From contig OU964918.1 of the NCBI GenBank assembly GCA_918807975.1, positions 41,834,477-41,898,476 on the forward strand: 64,000 nt of DNA. Reading direction: 5' to 3'. Below are positions 1 to 10,433 of the stretch, piece after piece. The notes under the pieces are model-generated. The model saw only the letters and a program-made list of their open reading frames with translations, did no database searches and was not told the origin of the DNA. Source of the DNA: Aplidium turbinatum. Taxonomy: Eukaryota > Chordata > Ascidiacea > Aplousobranchia > Polyclinidae. A program made the translations under genes and the position numbers. Positions within the stretch are counted from its first letter, which is position 1. Each line of letters begins with the position of its first letter.

Positions 1-88
1 ATGCGTTGCTCAAGCGCACACTCCGAGAGTCGAACTTACGCCGTGTGATCTTGAGCCGGGCGCGTTACCACTGAGCTAATCGGGCGGA
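1..88 (-). repeat. tRNA-derived SINE head (SINE-1), partial
   Basis: Read on the minus strand there is an A-box-like TAGCTCAGTGGTAACGCG and a B-box-like AGTTCGACTCTC. The acceptor arms do not pair, so this is a SINE promoter rather than a tRNA gene. The same head occurs near 48940-49032 and 53640-53720. Confidence 0.6.
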
Positions 89-254
89 CGTTGTTTTAAA
101 AAGTTTTAAAGCGTGCACAAACTGAAGGTGAATGCCAACGAAGAGTTGCTTAAAGTTATTTTTTTACATTGCAACCTACTATTACACAATGTAGTCTTTT
201 GAAAATTTTATTTAGTATGTTACAAAGATTCTATCGAACTTGAATTGAAAATAT

Positions 255-563
255 TTGATAAAACTACCATTCAACGTTTTATAGGCATAGAAAACTTTTT
301 CTCGAACCGTAGAAAATTTTATGATCAGATCACCGTTTCAGTGCGTGATGGAAATCTACAGATAAATTTGCATCAGGCATTACAGAGGGCAAATCTGCAA
401 TGCAGTGTAGAATCTGCTATGCAGTTGCACTCTGCAATGCCGGATGCAGATTTATCTGTAGATTTCCATCACGCATGGAAGCGGTGATCTGATCATGAAA
501 CTTTCTACGGTTCAAAAAAAGTTTTTTTCTGCCTATAAAACGTTGAATGGTAGTTTTATCAAT
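255..563. repeat. Palindromic foldback repeat, about 310 bp
   Basis: The arm at 258-287 (TGATAAAACTACCATTCAAC...) is matched in reverse complement by 531-560. Complementarity continues inward to a centre near 409, with CTGCAATGCAG-type short repeats there. It probably behaves as a MITE. No coding potential. Confidence 0.8.
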
Positions 564-950
564 TGTTTCTGGAAAGTTCCTTGGTTTCGTATTATCTTAA
601 TTGAAAATGTTCAGAAACGAAACCCTTTTTTTCTCTAAAAAAAAAAAAGTTATTAATATAATATGACGCCCAGTGCCAATATCATCAACAACTACTTTGA
701 ACAAAAGTTCATTCAAGTTCAACTGCGCGAATTTCAAAACTTCTTAGTTCTTACTTCTTACCACTACCAGAGAAAGAGAGAAAAAGTTTTGTTTCATCTG
801 TTTCGAGAACAATACGGTACAATTATACACAATATGACTAAAATAGCACCATAGCTATCTAGATACCACAACAGACAGGATTACTTTACTTACTTTTTCA
901 ATTTACTTTACTTCAATCTTAAGTCATTATATTAATTGGTCAATTATAAC
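564..950. other. No recognisable gene or repeat
   Basis: AT-rich sequence. A 63-codon open frame at 663-854 has no recognisable motif or splice context. Confidence 0.5.
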
Positions 951-1240
951 TGATAAAGCTTTGGTAGAGAGTTTGCTTTGTTGAACCACAGAGAAATAAA
1001 ACAAAGTAACTTCAGCGGGTTTAACATGATGTATTACATACACAAATATAACATAATTAAAAATAAACTATAACGTTTTCAACACATATGTGTAGCCTAT
1101 CCTCATCAGGAACTACATATCTGCAATATACATAACATGAAAATTGTAAGGTAAATTTGACAAATTATGTTATATTTGTGTATGTAATACATCATGTTAA
1201 ACTCGCCGAAGATACTTTGTTTTATTTCTCTATGGTTCAA
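951..1240. repeat. Foldback repeat family A, copy 1
   Basis: Arms of about 100 bp starting TAAAGCTTTGGTAGAGAG and ending in the complement of TTGAACCATAGAGAAATAAA surround a short core with the hammerhead-like motif (1073-1112, minus). Other copies are at 1999-3080, 13545-15375 and 61206-61732. Confidence 0.75.
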
Positions 1241-1998
1241 CAATTATAACTGGTTTCCAAAAAAAATTTTGTTTGGACTTGGAAAACTGATTTAAGGTAA
1301 TTTTGGGGTGCTGAACTCAAATTTGAACTCAATTAGTTATAGTTTTAGCCTCACTTTTAGCTTGTTATTACTGCCTTGTTAATAATGTTGAAATTTGTAG
1401 TTTGTGAGTGTCAGCTATTTATGCACCACAAGGCCTAGACTTTTGGGTATTTTTTAAGTTTTTAGTTGTATGCCTATTTTTTTATTACCATGTAATTCGT
1501 CTTTACAATGGCCTGCATGGCAATGACAAGTGTCTAGAGAGCAACGTAATTTTTTTGCATGGTTTGGGTACCGGTATAATGGGTATATATATGAACAACG
1601 GTATAAGTACAATTACTTAGTTTTGTTCAATTGATTTTGCCTCTCCATTGTTGCAAAATGCAGTTTTTTTATGTAGTAGGCTACTATGTGTTTCACATTG
1701 CACAACATACACAATCAAAGTCTTCCTTTTTTGCGAAAAAAAAATGTGCTATTAATAAACATTAAGGTACTTCACTTATCGTACTGTGGCATTACTTAAT
1801 TGGTATAGTGAAAATGTCAATATTAAATTTTATGTTGATGCATAATTCAAATAGCTTGTTTTCTTTTTAGATTTTTTTCAAGGTAGAATTTTATATAATG
1901 GAACATGCTCAAGAAATTTCAGTAAGAAAAGTTTATTCACCATATTTTCCTTCAGAACATCGAACTTGTTTATGGTAAGCTGGTTTTCTGTATTCAGC
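1241..1998. other. No recognisable gene
   Basis: AT-rich sequence. A 70-codon frame at 1408-1620 is hydrophobic and low in complexity, with no family motif. The missing first STIL exon could lie anywhere from here to 10266. Confidence 0.4.
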
Positions 1999-2084
1999 TT
2001 CGGTAGAGAGTTTGTCTTGTTGAACCATAGGCATACGAAGCTGAGCAACGTTATTAAGTTTAACATATTAAAGATTATTATATA

Positions 2085-2972
2085 GGCAGTGGCTATTTGA
2101 CCGGCTCCGGTCTTTGAATCTGAAACACTATTTGACCGGTCATTACGTCACTGCATAAGCGCTTTTTTCTTTTTCTCTTTCAAAGCAACAGACCAGAAGC
2201 GCCGATATAAGTTCTAACTTCAACACGTATTCTCCAACTCAGTCCGTGGCGCGTGCGATACGTCTCCGGCTGCCAATCTAGAGGGGATGAGTTCGATACC
2301 ATCCGGAAGCATTCTTTTTTTCATTTTTTTTTATCTAAATTTTGATTGACCCGAAGCGCATTTATGTGGTCAATTTTTAATTTGAGTAGCCTACAGTCCA
2401 AGTTAGTTAATAGTTCTCAAGTATAGTTCTCAAGTTAGTTATATACAATACTTCTTTTAAAAGAAATGATAATGGTAAAACCATTTTTTAAAGAAGTATT
2501 GTATATAACTAACTTGAGAGAAAAATGTAGGGTCGTTCGGCAACACACGTTCACTTATGACGATCGGAAAATTACCAAGAGAAATTCTCAAATTCCAGCA
2601 AATTAAAAAAACTCTAACTTTATTTCTCACATTTGAAAAGACATAAAAAAATGGGCTGTAGGCTACTCAAATTAAAAATTGATCACAAAAATGCGCTTCG
2701 GTTCAAAGTTTAAATAAAAAAAAAAAAAAATGAAAAAAAGTCAACGCTTCCGGATAGTATCGAACTCATCCCCTCTAGAATGGCAACCCAAGACGCAACG
2801 TATGCGCCACGGACTGAGTTGAAGCGAACGTGTTGAATTTAGAACTTTATATCGGCGCTTCAAGTCTTTTGCTTTGAAAGAGAAAAAGAAAAAGTACTTA
2901 TGTAATGACGTCATGACCGGTCAAATAGTGTTTCAGATTCAAAGACCGGAGCCGGTCAAATAGCCACTGCCT
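2085..2972. mobile_element. Palindromic element with 8-bp TSD and tRNA-like sequence in both arms
   Basis: Inverted arms of over 250 bp begin GGCAGTGGCTATTTGACC and end in its complement. An exact 8-bp target duplication ATTATATA lies at 2077-2084 and 2973-2980. Each arm contains a tRNA-promoter-like block: ACTCAGTCCGTGGCGC, then GAGTTCGATACC (about 2235-2312, complement about 2745-2825). A second palindrome sits at the centre (2400-2520). No coding sequence. Confidence 0.8.
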
Positions 2973-3019
2973 ATTATATATTTACAAAAAACACAAAACT
3001 ACCCAACAATTAAATATCG

Positions 3020-3053
3020 AACGTTTTCGACATCACGCGATGTCCTCTTCAGG
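3020..3053 (-). ncRNA. Hammerhead-ribozyme-like motif (candidate)
   Basis: The minus strand reads CCTGAAGAG, then GACATC-GCGT-GATGTC, a six-pair hairpin, then GAAAACGTTC. This fits the hammerhead core CUGANGA - stem II - GAAA. Stem III would be only AACGTT. Related but more damaged copies are at 1073-1112 (minus), 55430-55460 (plus) and 61599-61634 (plus). Activity is not shown by sequence. Confidence 0.4.
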
Positions 3054-4284
3054 AATAACATATATACAATTTTTACTACATCTGAATAAAATACCATGGT
3101 TATTATAACTATAAACAGGACAAAACAAAAACTGCACAGTACTTCTGACTAGCTCAAACTCAACGACATAGGCTCTGCGAGAATCAAAGGTAACTGCATC
3201 ATAAGGTGTTGAATAGATCACATGATGTTGTAGAAAGGCAAGGTGCAAAAAAATTAATTTTAAAATACAGATAGCAAAAAAGATGAGCCGCAAGCATACA
3301 ATTGTCTGTTCGGGTCTGCTACTATTCGGCGAGTCTGATTCGGCGAGTCCGATTCGACTAGTCCGATTCGGCGAGTTCCCTATTCGGCGAGAGCCCTTTT
3401 CGGCGAGTGCCCTATTCGGCGAGGTTTTGAAATTTTTGAAAGGAAATTATCGGGTACCGTAGCCTAATTATAATTGCCGTTTTACATCGTTTTAGCGTCG
3501 CTAAACGTTGAAATCGTGAAGAAAGGAATAAAAAGAAAATGTTTGAACTATTAAATTAAAATTCGTCATGTCAGCTCAGTTGAGTTGTTTTTATTTCTGA
3601 CCATCATATGAAAAACAATACACGTCAACATAGCAAAGGTAGAAGCGACAAAACGCGAACGTTAAAACGTGCTTGAATTCGTCATGTCAGTGCAGTTGTT
3701 TTTCTTTCTGATCATGATATCAAAAACAATACGTCAACATAGCAAAGGTGTAGAAAAAGGTAGAAGCGACAAAACGCGAACGTTAAAACGTGCTTGTGAC
3801 CGAAGTAAGTTATTGAGTTGAAAGAAATTTGGCACGGTCGCAACACTTTCAGAAAAATTTAAGATATGAAGGAAAAATAAAACAAAGAAAATGTTACAAA
3901 AAAAAATAAAATAGGTCATGTTTATTTCTATAAGTTAGTACTTTTGAATAGTTAAAATGATTAGTTTGGACCAACAAATGTGTGGCCTACAGCTTGGATT
4001 GAAAGGAAATTATCAGGTACCGTAGCCTAGTTATCCCGACCAGCAAAAAATTGTTCCAAGAACACAGTTCATTTTTACATTGTAGTAACAGAATGAAAAG
4101 GCTAAACAAATGTGTGGCCTATCGTGTTAACGTCGCTAAATGTTGAAATCGAGTAGAAAAGGGAGCCTTTGCTGACTAGGATACTTTGAAACTGAGAAAC
4201 ATTCACAGAAGCCCTACGATTTGTTCCAAGAACACATTTAGCATAACATTTCATTTGTACATTGATTCAACGTCTGAATACATT

Positions 4285-5615
4285 CAGGGGCGCCGGAATG
4301 ATTTTTGACTGGGGGGGCAAGATTACAAAAAAGGGCACTTTTGTTTACTAAAAGGCCAATTTTTTTCAAGTTTTAAGATAAGATATAGCGATAATGTTAA
4401 TCTATCAGCTCACTATGTAGGCTATTGAGTAATGATAGCCTACAAATGTCCGGTATACAAAAAAGGGCATTATGCTATGTTATAATGATGTAACCTACTG
4501 TTAAGCCTTAAAGCAGCCTATGGCCACAGCCGCTAAGTAGCCTAGTACTTGAATGACCGCCGGTGCTACCTCCTCAATCGGCCAGGTTTGGCCGCCAGTC
4601 TCTTCTAGTCAATTATTTAATTTTGCAATAGAATGATCGTGGATTAACTGTCGAAAGTATGTAGCATCAATTATCAAAGAGTGACGCAAAATTAGGTCAG
4701 CGCGTCATAATCGCCACTGTTGCATTGTGCGGAAATATTTGTTATTGATGGAATATATCCATCTGCGATCACTAGCGCTGTAAGTCTTGTTTGTAATTCC
4801 CTACGTTTACTTTAACAAAGTCTTAATCCGAAATGCTAGTTTACATCGGCTGGCAATATTGTCGTTTTTATGTCGATTCGATGTTGTCGGACATTGAATA
4901 GTTATTAAAAAGGAGAACTAGGTTAGTTGACATCCGAGGGGAAAATTTTTTTGATCATAAGTTATTTTGCAAAAATTATGCTTCTTTTACTTTAGTAATG
5001 TCATTCACATCATTGAAATACTTATTTTATTACCTTGCCGTCATCGTCAACACATGTCGAACGTTGTTTTTCGTTGCTAAAAAGAATTCTAGGGGAGTGG
5101 CGAACTTCTTTAAAATCAGCCACATTGGAGACACTCGTGCGAGTGTCGTTAGATGGTCCCGCAGTACTGGATTACAATCCCGATAAAGCAGTTCAACAGG
5201 CCCAGACTTCAACAACGCTAAGTGATCATTTTAGCATTGTTGCAAGTTTAATTTTATTTACTTGTGCTATCGTTATTTTTATTTTGTATTTTGGCCTCCA
5301 AGCACGCAGATTTGGCCGCCGAGAAGGAGCTCCCGGTAGGCCACGATGGCTGCCAAAAAAAAAAACGAGTTTTAAGACCTGTATTATACTGTGTTGCAGT
5401 TGCAAAATTTTGTGCCGTAAGTATTATTTTGAGGCAAAAATGAAAGATTATAAATAGGCTAAAAGCGAATAGCAGAAATTGTTATATTGCAAATTGTGCA
5501 GTAGCTTACATGACTTTAAAAGGGCACCATTGCCCCCCCTGCCCCTCCATCTGCAGAAAAGTTGAGGGCAGGGGGGCATCCGCCCCCCCCCTGCCTTCAA
5601 CTTCCGGCGCCGCTG
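4285..5615 (+). mobile_element. hAT transposon inside the foldback element
   Basis: An exact 8-bp duplication AATACATT lies at 4277-4284 and 5616-5623. Terminal repeats are CAGGGGCGCCGGAA at the left and CAGCGGCGCCGGAA (complement) at the right. It encodes a decayed transposase C terminus. Confidence 0.88.
5035..5205 (+). pseudogene. hAT transposase C-terminal dimerisation segment
   Basis: The frame reads PSSSTHVERCFSLLKRILGE, then WRTSLKSATLETLVRVS and GPAVLDYNPDKAVQQ. This is the hAT dimerisation motif (SSxxxVERxFS...R...L...L..L). Only the end of the protein remains, and the frame downstream is unrelated. Confidence 0.85.
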
Positions 5616-5931
5616 AATACATTATCTTAAAAATGCAACGTATCGTAGGGCTTCTGTGAATGTTTCTCAGTTTCAACGTATCCTAGTCAGCAAAAGCACC
5701 CTTTTCTACACGATTTCAACGTTTAGCGACGTTAAAACGATAGGCCACACATTTGGTTAGCCTTTTCATTCTGTTACTACAATGTAAAAATGAACTGTTA
5801 GGCTAACTGGGTTCTTGGAACAAATTTTTGCTGGTCGGTATAACTAGGCTACGGTACCCGATTATTTCTTTTCAATCTAAGCTGTAGGAGTGTAGGTCAC
5901 ACATTTGTTGATCCAAACTAATCATTTTAAC

Positions 5932-7201
5932 CATAGGCGCCTAAGCCGTGGGGGCCAGGGCCTGACGCATATTTCCGCGTGAGAGCAACTTTTCATGCGG
6001 CATTGATACATAAAACAATAGATGAACTAGCGATCGGCAGCAGGAAAACATTTTTAAATACAAACCGCAACAGCTTCGCATTGAATAATCACTAGAACGA
6101 GTAGCGATGCTACAATCCCACCCCAGACAAAAAAATCTGTCATTTTTACGTTGATTTAACGTCTGCAGACGTTGAATCAATGTAAAAATGACTGATTTTG
6201 CTGCCTGTGACATAGCAAAAATCTACCATTTTGCGTCGATTCAATGTCATCAGATGTTGAATGCACCCAAAAACAACATAATTTGCTACGTTGACGCAGC
6301 GTGCGTTTAACTTAATGCGCTTGCAAACAGCCTCATGTCGCTTTCGAAAGTCGAAACCTCTGCAGAGAATTGTCGCGGCAGTGAATCGGTTGCTGTGAAA
6401 ATGAACTTGAAGTCACGGCCCGAGGTAACCACTAACCAACGTAACAAGGGCTAGTACAAACCGCATTGCGCACAGTCGCAGAAGCGGCATAATCAACACA
6501 ACAACGGACTCGCGCAAACTGCATGGCGCACACACGTCCGTTGCCATGGAAACCCGATCAAAGGCGGGGAATATGCGCATCTTTTGTTTCATCTGCAACA
6601 CGAAAACGGGCGTATTACAGCGAATTGAAACTTGAAAGCTGGTCAGCCATAAGTTGCGATATTGTAGTGAAAAGGGAGCAATGTCAAGTCGAAAACTTAA
6701 TCAAACGTCTCTCTGTAACTATTTTTCAAGGGCTGTTTACGGATGTCAGCAACTTTTAAATTTATTAAAGGTGACGTGCTGTTGAATTGATGTAAACATG
6801 AATGATTTTGCTTTCAACAAGTATATTTTCAAGCATATGATCAAGTTAGTATTTTCATTCCATTTACAGTAGCCTATACCTTTTAGTAAACCTTTTCGTC
6901 TCTTGTTTCATGCTAATAAATCTAGTTCGTTGCTAAACTTTATGTTGCGCTTAGCTTAAAGAGTCGCAGTCCATCAACCGCTAGCCAACGCAGACGCATA
7001 GCATGTGTTTTGGTCGAGCTTTGTTTATAATAATTAACGGTATGTCGAACGTAGCGATAACTCCGAGTGTGGCAATAAAAGCAATCCTAGTGTGACGACA
7101 TAATTACATCATCCATCTGCGTGACATTTCGCTGAATTTACGTTGCTGCTGATGAAACACGCTTTCGCCCCCACGGCCAAAAAAATAGTTAGGCGCCTAT
7201 G
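5932..7201. mobile_element. hAT element, CATAGGCGCC family
   Basis: Ends are CATAGGCGCCTAAG and its near complement CTTAGGCGCCTATG-like. Flanking 8-mers ATTTTAAC and ACTTTAAC match at 7 of 8. It is inserted in the right arm of the foldback element. It contains short internal inverted segments (GATTCAACGTC near 6150). No clear transposase. Confidence 0.75.
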
Positions 7202-7762
7202 ACTTTAACTATTCAAAAGTACTAACTTATAGACATAAACATTATTTTTTTTGTAACATTTTCTTTGTTTTATTTTTCCTTCATATCTTAATTTTTTTTG
7301 AAGGTGATGCAACCTTGCCAAATTTCTTTCAACTCAATAACTTACTTCGGTCACAAGCACGTTTTAACGTTCGCGTTTTGTCGCTTCTACCTTTTTCTAC
7401 ACCATTGCTATGTTGACGTGAATTGTCGCTTCTACCTTTGCTATGTTGACGTGTATTGTTTTTCATATGATGGTCAGAAATAAAAACAACTGAACTGACA
7501 TAACGAATTTTAATTTAATTAATAGTTCAAACATTTTATTTTTATTCCTTTCTGCACGATTTCAACGTTTAGCGACGTTAAAACGATGTAAAAACGGCAA
7601 TTGCAATTAGGCTACGGTACCCGATAAGTTTCTTTTAAAAATTTCAAAAACCCGCCGAATAGGGCACTCGCCGAAAAGGGCTCTCGCCGAATAGGGAACT
7701 CGCCGAATCGGACTAGTCGAATCGGACTCGCTGAATCGGACTCGCCGAAACGGGCCATTCCG

Positions 7763-7994
7763 GTCTGTTCAAAGGTGGATTGTTACATTTTATGTACAAG
7801 GCTTCTAAGATTTTAGTTTGAATCTCGCAGAGCCTATATCGAGAATTTTTGCTTACTCGTGGCCACCAGGTAGTGGTAGCGCTGCCAATATTGACAGCTA
7901 CCCCCAAAAAATGTTTTTAAAAGCCGTTTTGGGTCATTTGGCCTGTATACAGACCCCATGTTTTTTGATTTGGAAAAAAAAAAATTTTCACTCC
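7763..7994. other. No recognisable feature
   Basis: Short unique-looking stretch between repeats. Confidence 0.4.
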
Positions 7995-8545
7995 ACCCTA
8001 ATCAGCACAACAAAGGCAAATTCTTCAGTAAGAATCAATGAGAGTACCGGTACTTCTACACTAATCACGCGCAACTTAGTTCAAGTTTTACGTCACAATG
8101 TCTGACTTTGATCTCCGAGTAATATTGATAAGGCAAGGTTGGTTACAAAATTACATTATACAAGTAGGCTATTACAGCAAGATGCAGCAAAATTTGTTAA
8201 GCTTTGGTATTACAGTCTGACTTGTGCCGAGAGCATTGGGACGCAAGAAGCCACACGACCTCGTTCGGTGGAAGTTAATCAGTTATGCGATGTATTGAGC
8301 AGCTACACGGTGCTTTGACTCTTTAAGCGCACGTCTTGGTCTCATGAAAGCCTTTCAGAGTGACTTTACTGAAATTTTAAAAAGCCTTTTAAATCGTAGC
8401 TATAGTTTTTAAATGGCGAAGAATTATCAAGATAAAGTGATTAAGCATGACGATCGACGCTAAAACTGGTGTGTCCGTTGTGAGACTTAATTTGTCTGCC
8501 GAGATAGCTGCTCAGACCGGACAGTCGGACACGTTTGTCCGCCAT
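7995..8545. repeat. Fragment of the CGAAATTCG hAT family, uninterrupted copy
   Basis: It matches the reverse complement of the outer parts of 54430-56510 (for example CACTAATCACGCGCAA and GCTATTACAGCAAGATGC). It lacks the LINE that splits the other copy, so it serves as an empty-site reference. Confidence 0.75.
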
Positions 8546-9238
8546 CAACAAAATTTGTGCGGACTAGTAGAAATGTTGCAGTACTAGTCCGATTGGCTAG
8601 TGAAAATATTTGCCGGTGAAAAGTTTTGGTTTACAAAATGGCGATCGACGACATCACTCTGAAATACTGCAAAAATTTGCTTGCCCAGAGACGAAATTGC
8701 ACGAAGGCGGCAAAGTTGGTCAACTGAGCACGTGACTACTTTTTTCTCACATTTTCGCTAGACACGACACGTGGTAGTAGTGAGCACGCCATCACGGAGA
8801 AGTCAGCATCCCAGCAAGCAGCAGTTAGCGAAATTAACGTTTTTTTGTTGGTATAATATTGTGATCAAATGCTGATACAACGTTAGTGTCTAATATTAAT
8901 ACGTTTCCAAGCTTAACATTTTTACAAACAATAATTTATTTGACTTTTATTTCGTTTTTTTCCCTCTTTGGATTTCTACCTTGTCGTAGTTGAAGAGCTC
9001 GTGTGCCTCCGTGACTGAGAAGGTGTTTTTGTGCGTATTGTTGCTCTCTTGTGCGTACTGAAATCTAAAAGCCTTTAGTTAGTTTCAGTCTAAGCCAAAA
9101 CACTTATCTTAATACGCCATCAGACAAGTGAAAAGTCAGTAAACTGGCCGGACTAGTGAAAAATCGTGCGGGCTAGTGAAAACGGGGAGCAACTAGTCCG
9201 GTGGGCTAGTGAAAAAAAAAGTTAAGATCGACCCCTGC
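8546..9238. repeat. Probable hAT right end with iterated GGACTAGTGAAAA
   Basis: The motif GGACTAGTGAAAA and variants recur at both ends of the stretch (about 8570-8610 and 9150-9215). The terminus AAGATCGACCCCTG is typical of a hAT end. The matching left end was not found. Confidence 0.45.
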
Positions 9239-9284
9239 TGATACTGCATCTAATATCATAATAATTAATAAAACATAACATAAT

Positions 9285-9352
9285 GAAGATAATAAAATAA
9301 TAAAAATAACAACAATAATAATTAAATAAAATAATAACAACAATTGATTGAT
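9285..9352. repeat. AAT/AAC-rich microsatellite
   Basis: Irregular AATA and AACA repeats next to a SINE, probably its 3' tail. Confidence 0.7.
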
Positions 9353-9444
9353 TGAATTTTTATCCTCGGACTGGAAAAGCTTCTTGTAGAGCTTAATCCT
9401 GGCAGTTTCGCATTCTTGTAAAGGCTTTGAATCACTGACGCAGG

Positions 9445-9932
9445 CGGAATGGCCCGATTCGGTGAGTCCGATTCGGTGAGTCCAATTCGGTGAGTTCCCT
9501 ATTCGGTGAGAGCCCTATTCGGTGATTTTTTTTTTAAATTATTGCGCGCCGTAGCGTAATTATCATTGCCGTTATAGGGTTAGGAGATAGGGGTTTGGAG
9601 TTGGTTAGGGGTTTGGGGTTGGTAAGGGGTTTGGGGTTGGTTAGGGATTTGGGGTTGGTTAGGGGTTTGGGGTTGGTTAGGGGTTTGAGGTTGGTTAAGG
9701 TTTGGGGGTTTTAGGGGTTTGGGGGTTTTTGGGGGTTTGGGTTTTTGGTTTTTTTTTTTTTTTGAGAGTTTTGGGGTTTTTTGGGGGTTTGGGTTTGGGG
9801 TTTTGGGGTTAGGGGTTTTAATTAGGCTAGGGTACCCAATAATTTTCAAAAAAAATTCAAAAAAATCACCGAATAGGGCTCTCACCGAAAAAGGCTCTCA
9901 CCGAATCGGACTCACCGAATAGTAGCAGACCC
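9445..9932. mobile_element. CGGTGAG-type foldback MITE
   Basis: An exact 8-bp duplication GACGCAGG lies at 9437-9444 and 9933-9940. Its ends are inverted arrays of TTCGGTGAGTCCGA. It is related to the 3312-7762 element and to the copies at 25572 and 59998. Confidence 0.85.
9583..9830 (+). repeat. G-rich minisatellite inside the MITE
   Basis: Irregular repeats of about 20 bp, such as GGGGTTTGGGGTTGGTTA. The plus strand is highly G-rich with many GGG/GGGG runs and could form quadruplexes. Short copies of the MITE have only GGGTTAGG-like sequence here. Confidence 0.85.
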
Positions 9933-10266
9933 GACGCAGGCCGGTCACCGAACTTGACAGAGTAAAGTTTTCAATTATTGATGTGGTGTTGCTGGTGGGG
10001 AATTATTCCATCCCTTACATGCCGCTGAATGGAGTGCAGTCCTTAACTTTCGAGTGCAGTCCTTTGAGAGTCGAACCAGCGCTGCTTGATCCTGAAGCTT
10101 CTTTGTTCCAGAAGTCACGCTCCAACCAACTGAGCTATCGGCGCGTTTGGTGCAATGAAACATAAAATGACATGAATCTACTAAACTTTAACTTATATAC
10201 AATAAATAAAAGTGTAATCACTCTTTTTCTTAATAATTTTGCTTCAAAATAACTGCTTTTGCACAG

Positions 10267-10433
10267 GAATCCAATGCCAGTTGGAGAAAGCTTCCTATTG
10301 GGAAATCAAGAAGATCGTGTCATTAATGTTGAATGTTCAGAACGTTGCCTTCGATTAGCACATAAACATGCATTACAAGATGATGAACAGACATTTCAAG
10401 GATTTTTACTGGGATCCATGGAGTTTAGTGAAG
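10267..10433 (+). CDS. STIL: STIL exon A (N-terminal domain start)
   Basis: An AG acceptor precedes 10267 and a GTAATT donor follows 10433. The exon encodes [12 protein letters not shown], then [11 protein letters not shown] and GFLLGSMEF, the counterpart of the vertebrate WNPTPTG...RLAYRHA...FLLGS block. The first base completes the Trp codon of an upstream exon that I could not find. It ends with one leftover base. Confidence 0.93.

Larger units (their letters stand above)
1999..3080. repeat. Foldback repeat family A, copy 2, interrupted
   Basis: The start (CGGTAGAGAGTTTGTCTTGT...) and the end, which carries a hammerhead-like core at 3020-3053, belong to family A. They are split by the palindromic element at 2085-2972. 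Confidence 0.6.
3312..7762. mobile_element. Foldback (FB-type) element with CGGCGAG-repeat ends, 4.45 kb including insertions
   Basis: An exact 8-bp duplication GTCTGTTC flanks it (3304-3311, 7763-7770). The ends are arrays of short units such as ATTCGGCGAGTCCG and CTATTCGGCGAGAGCC, in opposite orientation at the two ends. Inside, 3420-4280 is mirrored by 5624-5931 plus 7210-7650, so without the two inserted hATs it is a roughly 1.8-kb near-palindrome. No transposase of its own is visible. The 8-bp duplication suggests mobilisation by a hAT enzyme. Confidence 0.85.
9353..10163 (-). repeat. SINE-1, interrupted by a MITE
   Basis: The body matches the copies at 48743-49032 and 53458-53720 (TCCTCGGACTG..., GACAGAGTAAAGTTTTC, CCGCTGAATGGAG). 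The tRNA-like head is on the minus strand at the right (10040-10163). It is split by the element at 9445-9932. Confidence 0.8.

Noticed and set aside
1-88. Functional tRNA gene
   Set aside because: A and B boxes are present, but the acceptor stem does not pair and the same head occurs in several SINE copies.
663-854. 63-codon frame as the missing STIL first exon
   Set aside because: It has no Trp-ending donor and no resemblance to the FPxSKxxLW region expected before NPxPxG.
8639-8728. Small ATG frame beginning MAIDDITLKYC
   Set aside because: Only 29 codons, inside repeat sequence, with no motif or splice context.
9583-9830. Interstitial telomere remnant
   Set aside because: The unit is irregular (TTGGGGTTGGTTAGGGG-like), lies exactly inside a MITE with an 8-bp duplication, and is not a TTAGGG run.
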